Below are positions 1-5,594 of a stretch of DNA of 5,594 nucleotides, in pieces; within the stretch, counting starts at the first letter, position 1; each line of letters starts with the position of its first letter. The DNA is from Opitutales bacterium (GTDB lineage Bacteria > Verrucomicrobiota > Verrucomicrobiia > Opitutales > T3Sed10-336), in the NCBI GenBank assembly GCA_007132315.1, contig SLOW01000042.1, positions 1 to 5,594 of the forward strand, written 5' to 3'. The translations under genes were made by a program, and so were the position numbers. Under the pieces are notes generated by a model. That model saw only the letters and a program-made list of their open reading frames with translations, did not search any database and had not been told where the DNA came from.

Positions 1-201
1 ATAAAGCGACCCGGAAAACGTTCGGAGATTGCGGATTGAATCGCGTTCAATGGCGGTGACCTCGACCGCAACCGCCCTTTCCTCGCCGGAACGCTGGTCC
101 GCCCCGTTGTCCTCGGAGAATCGTTGATAAAACAAAGCGATCAGGGCCAGAGCCATCAAACCGCCGAAAACCGCCATGAGAAACCTGCGTACCTTGTTCA
201 T
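1..201 (-). CDS. RND-type efflux pump periplasmic adaptor (membrane fusion protein), N-terminal part, cut by left edge
   Basis: Reading the minus strand from the ATG at 201 gives 67 codons without a stop up to base 1, so the gene continues outside the window. The peptide starts MNKVRRF, has one hydrophobic segment (about residues 8-24) that would anchor it in the inner membrane, then a polar linker (about 25-42). It ends with AVAVEVTAIERDSIRNLR followed by TFSGSLY. That closing pattern, alternating valines and then a TFSG motif, is typical of the first strand of HlyD/AcrA-type adaptors that join an inner-membrane RND pump to an outer-membrane channel. The pump gene would be expected further left, but this cannot be seen. 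No clear Shine-Dalgarno precedes 201. A second ATG at 177 (residue 9) has a weak CAGG upstream but would drop the positive KVRR cluster. The exact substrate is unknown. Confidence 0.72.
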   Translation of the reverse strand, partial: MNKVRRFLMAVFGGLMALALIALFYQRFSEDNGADQRSGEERAVAVEVTAIERDSIRNLRTFSGSLY

Positions 202-293
202 TCGAGCAAACCGGATCGTCGAGAGTTTTGTGAAAGCCAACCGGAAGGACTCCCCGGCAAGCATCCCGCACAACGCGCAAGGCCTTCCGAGCA

Positions 294-321
294 GCCCGAA
301 ATCAAGCCGCGACTTTCGGGC
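294..321. repeat. 8-bp perfect inverted repeat, possible operator
   Basis: GCCCGAAA (294-301) and TTTCGGGC (314-321) are perfect inverted copies separated by 12 bases. Neither strand shows a T-run after the repeat, so it does not look like an intrinsic terminator. It lies 93-120 bases upstream of the adaptor start, in the probable promoter or leader zone of the efflux gene. A regulator binding site is therefore possible, as is a leader hairpin. Confidence 0.35.
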
Positions 322-501
322 GAACCCTAGAACCGACCCCGCGATTTGGCAATGGTTTCCCCCTATTATTCCCTCGATGAGGCGTCTTCATCGGGATCCT
401 CGCCGTGCCGGGAAAGCAATGCCCAAAGGAACAAAGCCCGGAACGATCCAACGGAAGCCACCATCCAGGGCTTCGGAACAGAGCGCACCTCGCGGATGAA
501 C

Positions 502-514
502 CGGACCCGGTCCG
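502..514. promoter_or_regulatory. 13-bp palindrome next to promoter, candidate operator
   Basis: CGGACC-C-GGTCCG is a perfect palindrome around one central base. Its right half, CGGTCCG (508-514), is repeated directly at 533-539, 25 bases further on, where it overlaps the end of the -35 box and the start of the spacer of the predicted promoter. The placement would suit a repressor or activator of the cystathionine gamma-synthase gene. It does not match the consensus sites of MetJ or MetR that I know. Chance in GC-rich DNA is a real alternative. Confidence 0.3.
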
Positions 515-528
515 TTTCGAGAGCCCCC

Positions 529-557
529 TTTACGGTCCGGAGTAAACCTGCTATAGC
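529..557 (+). promoter_or_regulatory. Sigma70-like promoter with extended -10 for the cystathionine gamma-synthase gene
   Basis: TTTACG (529-534, four of six matches to TTGACA) is followed after exactly 17 bases by TATAGC (552-557). A TG one base before the -10 box makes it an extended -10 element (TG-C-TATAGC). The predicted transcription start near 563-565 lies only about 13-15 bases before the ATG at 578. The leader would then be very short and would lack a Shine-Dalgarno sequence. Confidence 0.5.
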
Positions 558-577
558 GGTGTCCTTTTGACCAGAAC

Positions 578-2086
578 ATGAGCCTGTTTCCGCCATATCC
601 GATCGGGGCCCGCATTCCCGACAGTCCTCATGCCGTGTGTTGCAGTCTTCCGACCATGAAAGACGTTATCGGTTACGAGGAGGAAGACCCGAACGTGCGA
701 AAACACGTCGTCACCGGTTATCCCCGCTTTGTCGAACACGATTACCTCCGCCGGTTGGCAAAACTCGTTCGCTTGGAATGGAAACTTACCGGCCGGGCCG
801 TCAGCCTGGCGCCCTCCCGCCGCGCGGCCGAAGGACTGCAAGCTTTTCTGGCGCCTGCGGAAACGAACCTCGGCACGTGGAAAACGCTTTACGTGGTCGC
901 TTTTCCCGACCGCCCCGAGCACAAGCGGAAAGCCCGGCGGTACTTTCAACACACCGGCTGCGGCGTCTCGTCCCGGCAGGCCGAAGACCTCCTCCATGAG
1001 ACCGGTCAACTCGATGCCATCCATCCGGAAACCGCGCAGGAAGACAATCCCCGGAACTCCCTGATGCGCTCGCTGCACGACGCCTGCCCCGAAGCCAACC
1101 CCGAACACATTCTGCTGGCCCGCAGCGGAATGAACGCCTTCTACTCGGCCTTCACCGCCGCGCGGCGCTTGCAGCAACCGCAGGGGAAAAACATCTGGAT
1201 TCAGTTGGGCTGGCTCTATCTCGACACCATTCGCATTCTGGAGACCTTTCTGTCTCCGAAAGAGCACCACATTATCCTTCCCGACGCGGGCGACTTCGCC
1301 CCTTTGGAGGACCTGTTTTCCCGCGACGGTTCGCGCATTGCGGGCGTGATCACGGAAACCCCCACAAATCCCCTCCTGCAGACGGCCGATCTGGCGCGGG
1401 TGCGAGAACTCTGCGACCGCCACGGCTCGCTGCTCTTCGTCGATCCGTCGCTCAGCAGTTTTCACAACCTCGATGTGTACCGCCACGCCGACGTGGTCCT
1501 GCACAGTTTGACCAAGTATTTCGGATACGAAGGCGACGTCATGATGGGCCTGGCCGCCTTCAACCCCGCGCGCAGTGAATTCGCGGGACACTGGCTCGAA
1601 CTCGCCCGGGAAATCCACGAACCTCCCTACCAACGCGACATTCTCCGGCTCGCCGCCCAGGCGGGAACGAGCGGCGCGATCGTGGAGCGGATCAACCGCA
1701 ACACCGGCGAAGTCGCAGCTTTTCTGGAGAACCATCCGGCCGTCAAACGCGTGCACTGGGCCGGCAGCGCCGCCACCCGCACAGCGTACGAACGGCTCGC
1801 CCGCGGTCCGGGCCGTCCGGGCGGCATCCTGACCCTCGACCTGAACATCCCGCTGGCCGATTTCTACGACGCGGCGCCGTTTGTGAAAGGTCCGAGTTTC
1901 GGAACCCGTTTCACCATGATGTGCCCTTTCATGTACCTGGCCCACTACGACCTCGTGTCCTCTCCGGAAGGTCGCGACCGCCTGCGCGCTCACGGAATCG
2001 ATCCGGATCTGGTCCGGGTCAGCATCGGGGCGGAACCGGCGGAGGAAATCATCGAAGGCTTCCAGCAATCTCTGGGCCGGGTCTGA
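578..2086 (+). CDS. Cystathionine gamma-synthase, STR2/Met-7-like PLP-dependent transsulfuration enzyme
   Basis: The product (502 residues) belongs to the Cys/Met-metabolism PLP family. It probably joins an activated homoserine ester with cysteine to make cystathionine, in the cytoplasm. Visible motifs are GYPRF (47-51, matching the Y-x-R pair that grips PLP phosphate of the neighbouring subunit), SGMNAFYS (183-190, cofactor loop), ETPTNP (260-265), Asp289 in LLFVDPS (pairs with the pyridine nitrogen), and HSLTK with the PLP lysine at 313. The C-terminal VSIGAEPAEE begins at 481. The N-terminal PHAVCCSLPT and IGYEEEDP stretches (17-38) and the SFGT-FT...CPF...LAHY loop resemble fungal Str2/Met-7 more than bacterial MetB, and the protein is longer than MetB (about 386). 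These N-terminal motifs support the ATG at 578 over the one at 656. An in-frame TAG at 554 blocks any upstream ATG. No Shine-Dalgarno is visible. Whether it uses the O-acetyl, O-succinyl or another ester is not shown. Confidence 0.85.
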   Translation: MSLFPPYPIGARIPDSPHAVCCSLPTMKDVIGYEEEDPNVRKHVVTGYPRFVEHDYLRRLAKLVRLEWKLTGRAVSLAPSRRAAEGLQAFLAPAETNLGTWKTLYVVAFPDRPEHKRKARRYFQHTGCGVSSRQAEDLLHETGQLDAIHPETAQEDNPRNSLMRSLHDACPEANPEHILLARSGMNAFYSAFTAARRLQQPQGKNIWIQLGWLYLDTIRILETFLSPKEHHIILPDAGDFAPLEDLFSRDGSRIAGVITETPTNPLLQTADLARVRELCDRHGSLLFVDPSLSSFHNLDVYRHADVVLHSLTKYFGYEGDVMMGLAAFNPARSEFAGHWLELAREIHEPPYQRDILRLAAQAGTSGAIVERINRNTGEVAAFLENHPAVKRVHWAGSAATRTAYERLARGPGRPGGILTLDLNIPLADFYDAAPFVKGPSFGTRFTMMCPFMYLAHYDLVSSPEGRDRLRAHGIDPDLVRVSIGAEPAEEIIEGFQQSLGRV

Positions 2087-2088
2087 CG

Positions 2089-2112
2089 CCGGCGGTTGTC
2101 AACCCTCGCCGG
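2089..2112. terminator. GC-rich imperfect hairpin across a tail-to-tail gene junction
   Basis: CCGGCG (2089-2094) pairs with CGCCGG (2107-2112). Inside, GTT (2095-2097) pairs with AAC (2101-2103) around a GTC loop, leaving a 3-base bulge (2104-2106). The structure starts just after the stop of the plus-strand enzyme and covers the stop of the minus-strand permease. Neither strand has a T-tract behind it, so it is not a canonical intrinsic terminator. It could protect or define 3' ends in both directions, or be chance pairing in GC-rich sequence. Confidence 0.25.
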
Positions 2113-4621
2113 ACTCCCGCAACACCTCCAGGGGAGGGCGCCGCGCGCCTCCCAATTCCGTCAGCCAACCGATCGCCACCGTCGCTCCCGCCACCAGCGC
2201 CCAGCAACTCAGGATCACCGTCCAGGACGGCGTGAACGGCAGAGCAAAGACATAACGTCCCAGCGCCCAGCCGGCCCCGCAGGCCAGCACGAGCCCGGCG
2301 GTGGCGGCGAGCGTCCCCAGCACAAGGAACTCCACGGTGCGAATGGCCGACAACTGACCGGCGGAGGCACCCAGCGTGCGCAGCAGGCAGGATTCCCGGC
2401 GACGCTGGTAGCGGGCCGTCGCCGCCACGGCCAGCAGGACGACGAATCCCGTCGCCACCGTGAAACCGGCCATGAAACGCGCCACAAAAACAATCCGTTC
2501 GAGCACCCCCTCCACCGTGTCGACCACCAACCGCAGATCGACCGCCGAAATATTGCCAAAGCGCTCCGACGCCGCGCGCTGTACCCGTCCGGTTTCCTCC
2601 GGCGAAACGGTCCGCGTCAGTAGCACATGAAACTTGGGCGCGGGCTCCAGCACACCTTCGGGAAAAACAACAAAGAAATTCGGACTGATCCGCCGCCACT
2701 CGACGTCGCGCAAGCTGGCGACCACACTCGGCAGCGGCACCCCCTGCACGTCCCAGACGATCTCGTCGCCCAAAGCCAACCCCAGGTCCTCGGCCAGCCC
2801 GGTCTCCACGGAGATGGGAACCGGCTCCTCGTCCGGTTCCACGGACCCGATCCATCGCCCGGCCGCCAGCCGCTCGGTACCGGTCAACGCCCCGCGGTAG
2901 GTCGAACGGTATTCGCGACGGAGGGTCCACCCCGGCGCGGCGTTCTCGCGCAGCAGTTCGGACACCGATCGCCCGCGGATCGATTGAATCCGCATGGTGA
3001 CGATCGGAATGCTCGCCTCGACCGGCAACGCCCGCTCGCGCAACAGTTCCCGCAACGGCTCGACCTGGTCGTCCTGAATATCGAAGAACGCCAGGTTGGG
3101 CGCGCTCTCGCCTTCCGAAAAACGCACCTGCTCCACCAGCATATCCCGGCTGAAGGCGAGCGCGGCGATCAGACAGGTTCCCAGCCCGAGTGAGACCAGC
3201 AGGGCGACGGTCCGGTTGTTCGGCCGGTACAGACTGGCCACCCCCTGTCGCCAGGAAAAAGGCGCGCGGGCGGGGGCCAGGTAGCGCGCCCCCCACAGCA
3301 GCAACCAACTCAACACCGTCAGCGTCAGGAAAACGAGTCCGAGGCCCCCGAGAAAACCCGCGGCCACGGCGGGGCTGTCGAATTGCACCTGCAAGTAGCC
3401 CCACACGCCCGCCACCAGCACCGCCGCGATCGCCCAGACCACCGGATCGAGCGCGCCGTCGCGATCGGAAACGGAGGCACGCAGCGCGCGCAGCGGGGTG
3501 ACCCGGCGCAAAGCGGCGATGGGCCAGGTCGCGAACAGAACACACACACCGAATCCGACCGCCAACCCCTCCGCGATCGCGCGTCCGGAAATCGAAACCA
3601 CAACCTCGACCGGTATCAGTCCCGAGAATACGCCGGGCAATAGCCTCTGAATGCCGACCCCGAGCAAGGCGCCCACCCCGGCGCCGGCGAGCCCGAGCGC
3701 GGCGCCCTGGATGAGATAGACCGCGAGCACCTGGCGATTGCTAGAGCCCAGGCAGCGCAGAATGGCGGCCGTGTCACGCTTGCGCGAAACGTAACCGTAC
3801 ACCCCGGCGGCCTCCCCGACACCGCCCAGCAAGAGCGCGACCAAACCGGCCAGGTTGAGAAACCGCGCCAGATTGTCGAACGTCGCACCGAGGTCCTCCT
3901 TTCGCCCCTCGACGGTCCGCGTGCTCAGGCGCAGATCCGACAGCTCCCGCGCGTGCTCGTCGACCCAGGCGTCGGCGTCGGTTCCCTCGGGCAGCCGGTA
4001 GTAACTGCGATAACGCGCCAGACCGCCGGCTTGAAGCAACCCGGTTCCTTCCAGTTTCGCCATCGGCACCAGGACCCGCGGCGCCAGTTGCCCGTGACCG
4101 ATTCCCTCGCCGGGGATCTGTCGCAGGGCGCCGGCCAGAGGCAGGGACACACCCCCGAGCCGCACCCGTTCGCCCGGGCCAAGATCCAGTTGCCGCAGCA
4201 AACTTTCCTCCAGGAGCGCGGCCTCGCCCGCCCGCCACGAAGCCGCCGCAGCGGACGGATCGGAACCGATTTCCCCGTACCACGGAAACCCCCCTTCAAA
4301 CGCGCGCACCATCACCAGCCGGCTGGCGTCGGCTTCCGGAAACGTCGCCATCGACGTGAAACTGATCTCGCGCGAGCGCTCTCCGGGAATTCCGGCGAGA
4401 AACGCCTCCACCGAATTGTCCGGCGCCTGCCGCGAGGTGATCAGCAGATCCGCCCCGAGCAGTCCCCGCGCCTGGTCGGCGACCGCCATTTCGAGGTTGT
4501 CCCGGTACCCGCGCACACCGACCAGGGCCGCCACGCCGAGGACGATGGCGAGCGAAAAGACAAACAATCGCTTTCGCCCCCGGCGGCTGTCCCGCCAAGC
4601 CATCTTGAAAACCCAGCCCAT
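2099..4621 (-). CDS. ybbP: YbbP-like ABC transporter permease with two FtsX domains
   Basis: This is an 840-residue inner-membrane protein, close in size to E. coli YbbP (about 804). By hydrophobicity it has about ten membrane segments: 20-38, 256-277, 300-326, 351-372, 395-413, 421-447, 472-490, 713-735, 764-785 and 800-820. FtsX cores lie at about 250-380 and 705-830, each with the family's R-x-LGSS/LGAS helix (AILRCLGSSNRQ 286-297; LLRTLGASAGQ 746-756). Two large periplasmic domains lie between (about 40-250 and 490-705). The stretch VEWRRISPNFFVVFPEG (640-656) closely resembles the equivalent YbbP segment, which separates it from MacB or LolC/E. The start at 4621 follows the ATPase stop by 2 bases and has GGGGG six bases upstream. 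The frame stays open further upstream, but only as a shadow of the ATPase gene. Substrate is unproven; lipid or hydrophobic molecules are likely. Confidence 0.9.
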   Translation of the reverse strand: MGWVFKMAWRDSRRGRKRLFVFSLAIVLGVAALVGVRGYRDNLEMAVADQARGLLGADLLITSRQAPDNSVEAFLAGIPGERSREISFTSMATFPEADASRLVMVRAFEGGFPWYGEIGSDPSAAAASWRAGEAALLEESLLRQLDLGPGERVRLGGVSLPLAGALRQIPGEGIGHGQLAPRVLVPMAKLEGTGLLQAGGLARYRSYYRLPEGTDADAWVDEHARELSDLRLSTRTVEGRKEDLGATFDNLARFLNLAGLVALLLGGVGEAAGVYGYVSRKRDTAAILRCLGSSNRQVLAVYLIQGAALGLAGAGVGALLGVGIQRLLPGVFSGLIPVEVVVSISGRAIAEGLAVGFGVCVLFATWPIAALRRVTPLRALRASVSDRDGALDPVVWAIAAVLVAGVWGYLQVQFDSPAVAAGFLGGLGLVFLTLTVLSWLLLWGARYLAPARAPFSWRQGVASLYRPNNRTVALLVSLGLGTCLIAALAFSRDMLVEQVRFSEGESAPNLAFFDIQDDQVEPLRELLRERALPVEASIPIVTMRIQSIRGRSVSELLRENAAPGWTLRREYRSTYRGALTGTERLAAGRWIGSVEPDEEPVPISVETGLAEDLGLALGDEIVWDVQGVPLPSVVASLRDVEWRRISPNFFVVFPEGVLEPAPKFHVLLTRTVSPEETGRVQRAASERFGNISAVDLRLVVDTVEGVLERIVFVARFMAGFTVATGFVVLLAVAATARYQRRRESCLLRTLGASAGQLSAIRTVEFLVLGTLAATAGLVLACGAGWALGRYVFALPFTPSWTVILSCWALVAGATVAIGWLTELGGARRPPLEVLRESGEG

Positions 4622-4623
4622 GG

Positions 4624-5364
4624 TCAACCCCCGTCCCGAGCGGCGACGTCTCCGGATTTCGCGGCAGCGGCCTCCATCGGGCGGTCTTCCACCACCTCGC
4701 CGCCCTTGAGGCGCAGCAAACGCCCGGCTCGGCCGGCCAGTTCCCAGTCGTGAGTCACGATCATCACCGCGGCTCCCGATTCGCGATTGAGGTCGAACAA
4801 CAAGCGCGTCACCCGCGCGCCGGTTTCCTCGTCGAGATTGCCCGTGGGCTCGTCGGCGAACAGGATGCTCGGGCGGTTGATGAAGGCCCGGGCCAGGGCC
4901 ACCCGCTGCTGCTCCCCGCCAGAAAGCTGTACGGGATAGTGGTCGGTGCGGTCGACCAACCCCACCGCCGCCAACAGCTCCCGCGCCGCCCGCCGCAGAC
5001 CGTCGCGTCGGCCGGCGATCTCGGCCGGAACCATCACGTTTTCCAGGGCGGTGAGGCTCGGAACCAGTTGAAAGTTCTGAAAAACAAACCCGACCGACCG
5101 GTTGCGCAAGCGGGCCCGGGCATCCTCGGACAGCGTTTCCAGGCGTTCGCCGCAGAGCAGCACCGACCCGTCGCTGGCGTTGTCGAGGCCGGCGCACAAC
5201 CCGAGAAGGGTTGTCTTGCCGCTGCCCGACGGTCCCACCACGGCGCAGGTTTCCCCCGGTTTCAGGACGAAATCGATCCCCCGAAGTACGGTCAGGTCGC
5301 GCCGGCCGGAACGATACGTTTTCGACAAATGTTGAATTTCGAGTACGGTCGGATCATCCATCAT
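4624..5364 (-). CDS. ybbA: YbbA-like (LolD/MacB-type) ABC transporter ATPase
   Basis: This 246-residue ATPase would power the permease encoded directly downstream. Every element is present: Walker A GPSGSGKT (44-51), Q-loop Gln96 in VFQNF, signature LSGGEQQ (147-153), Walker B ILFADE (167-172), D-loop beginning NLDEETG (176-182) and switch His205 in VTHD. The length and the sequence around PTGNLD...LLFDLNRE match the YbbA/LolD/MacB group, and the fused-size partner next door points to YbbA in particular. The two genes are 2 bases apart and surely cotranscribed. The start is uncertain: ATG at 5364, ATG at 5361 and GTG at 5376 (four extra residues) are all possible, and none has a good Shine-Dalgarno. 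A nearby upstream stop (TAG at 5382-5380) excludes anything longer. The C-terminal tail after residue 228 is rich in Ala and charged residues. Confidence 0.93.
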   Translation of the reverse strand: MMDDPTVLEIQHLSKTYRSGRRDLTVLRGIDFVLKPGETCAVVGPSGSGKTTLLGLCAGLDNASDGSVLLCGERLETLSEDARARLRNRSVGFVFQNFQLVPSLTALENVMVPAEIAGRRDGLRRAARELLAAVGLVDRTDHYPVQLSGGEQQRVALARAFINRPSILFADEPTGNLDEETGARVTRLLFDLNRESGAAVMIVTHDWELAGRAGRLLRLKGGEVVEDRPMEAAAAKSGDVAARDGG

Positions 5365-5464
5365 GAAAGAAGGCACAACCTACATCGGAATCGCCGGAAC
5401 CCAACTCATTTCGCGCATTCGGGGCAACCCGAGCGCTGAATTCGCCGATGGAGACAGCCCGCGG

Positions 5465-5594
5465 GTGCCGCGACGAAAAGCAAGCCTCGCAACCGCCGCC
5501 CGGGTTCAAGCCCTGCTCGTTGTGCTCTTCGCCTGTATTTCCACGCCCCTCGGGGCGGAGGAACCCGGGGAACGGACCGTCCTCTTCTTCGGCG
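5465..5594 (+). CDS. tesA: TesA-like exported GDSL/SGNH hydrolase, N-terminal part, cut by right edge
   Basis: The visible part is a signal peptide followed by the first strand of a hydrolase. From the GTG at 5465 it reads MPRRKASLATAAR, then a hydrophobic core VQALLVVLFACIS and a likely cleavage site after PLGA (residue 31), then EEPGERTVLFFG at the window edge. In TesA-type esterases/thioesterases the strand TVLFFG runs directly into GDSL, whose serine is catalytic; that serine lies just outside. The divergent ybbA-ybbP neighbours support TesA strongly. The GTG has GGAGA at 5450-5454, ten bases ahead. An in-frame ATG at 5363 would add 34 polar residues before the signal peptide and would overlap the ybbA start, so I prefer the GTG. 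A lipobox-like LFAC (21-24) is present but has Phe at -2. The substrate (lysophospholipid, acyl thioester or other ester) is unknown. Confidence 0.65.
   Translation, partial: MPRRKASLATAARVQALLVVLFACISTPLGAEEPGERTVLFFG

Larger units (their letters stand above)
202..577. other. Divergent intergenic region without a convincing gene
   Basis: About 375 bases separate the minus-strand adaptor gene from the plus-strand cystathionine gamma-synthase gene. Short open frames exist on both strands, but none has a good start signal, neighbour-like codon use or a recognisable product. The region holds a promoter-like pair at 529-557, a palindrome at 502-514, an 8-bp inverted repeat at 294-321 and a weaker 6-bp inverted repeat (CGATGA 375-380 / TCATCG 388-393). 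On the minus strand AATAAT (370-365) resembles a -10 box for the adaptor gene, but no acceptable -35 lies at the right distance. No SAM or SAH riboswitch core was recognised by eye. Confidence 0.6.

Noticed and set aside
242..289. CGGAAGG / CCTTCCG inverted pair 34 bases apart
   Set aside because: Seven bases at such a distance are expected by chance in this region, and no function is suggested by position.
176..499. 107-codon plus-strand frame in the intergenic region
   Set aside because: It starts inside the adaptor gene on the other strand, is rich in Arg, Pro and Ser without hydrophobic patterning, and has no start signal.
202..577. SAM-type riboswitch upstream of the cystathionine gamma-synthase gene
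   Set aside because: The region was read for the conserved SAM and SAH riboswitch cores, and none was seen. The predicted transcript leader is too short to contain one.
551..2068. 505-codon open frame antisense to the cystathionine gamma-synthase gene
   Set aside because: It mirrors the enzyme gene almost end to end, and its peptide is a low-complexity mix rich in Arg, Gly, Val and His with no recognisable domain. Long antisense frames are expected in GC-rich genes.
2049..3545. 498-codon minus-strand frame overlapping the permease gene
   Set aside because: It is an alternative frame of the same strand, extremely rich in Arg, Gly and Ala, without motifs. The permease frame shows clear YbbP similarity in the same stretch.
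3953..4753. 266-codon plus-strand frame opposite the permease and ATPase genes
   Set aside because: Antisense shadow with composition biased to Arg, Pro, Gln and His, no domain, and spanning the junction of two real genes on the other strand.
4622..5197. In-frame 192-codon upstream extension of the permease frame
   Set aside because: It lies in a shifted frame over the ATPase gene, whose own frame carries all ABC motifs. The extension has Arg/Gly-rich nonsense, and the permease has a proper start with its first membrane segment at 4621.
4750..5439. 229-codon plus-strand frame opposite the ATPase gene
   Set aside because: Antisense to a fully motif-supported ABC ATPase, no recognisable domain, and in conflict with the divergent hydrolase gene.

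Overview
The window looks like a piece of a high-GC (roughly 60-65% by eye) Gram-negative chromosome. It carries two complete or near-complete functional units and two genes cut by the window edges. No mobile element, CRISPR array, tRNA or rRNA was recognised. The cystathionine gamma-synthase is of the STR2/Met-7-like type best known from fungi, and the ribosome-binding sites are weak or absent. Together with the YbbA-YbbP-TesA set and an RND-type adaptor, this would fit Verrucomicrobiota or a related group, but that assignment is an inference and not firm.

Left part (1-577): the N-terminal 67 residues of a periplasmic adaptor (membrane fusion protein) of an RND-type efflux pump are encoded on the minus strand and run off the left edge. 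A gene-poor stretch of about 375 bases separates it from the next gene, which is transcribed the other way. This stretch holds a good sigma70-like promoter for the rightward gene, a 13-bp palindrome beside that promoter, and an 8-bp inverted repeat.

Middle (578-2086): one plus-strand gene for a 502-residue PLP-dependent enzyme of the cystathionine gamma-synthase type (transsulfuration and methionine synthesis). It is probably transcribed alone, because it meets the next gene tail to tail only 12 bases later. A GC-rich imperfect hairpin lies across that junction.

Right part (2099-5594): a minus-strand operon of an ABC ATPase (YbbA type) followed 2 bases later by its large 840-residue FtsX-like permease (YbbP type). 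Divergent from it, on the plus strand, the beginning of an exported hydrolase that looks like TesA (GDSL/SGNH esterase-thioesterase) runs off the right edge. This reproduces the divergent tesA / ybbA-ybbP layout of Escherichia coli. It suggests a conserved machine in which the ABC transporter works on the membrane and the periplasmic hydrolase acts on hydrophobic substrates. This is the most interesting system in the window, although it is a known family and not a new one.
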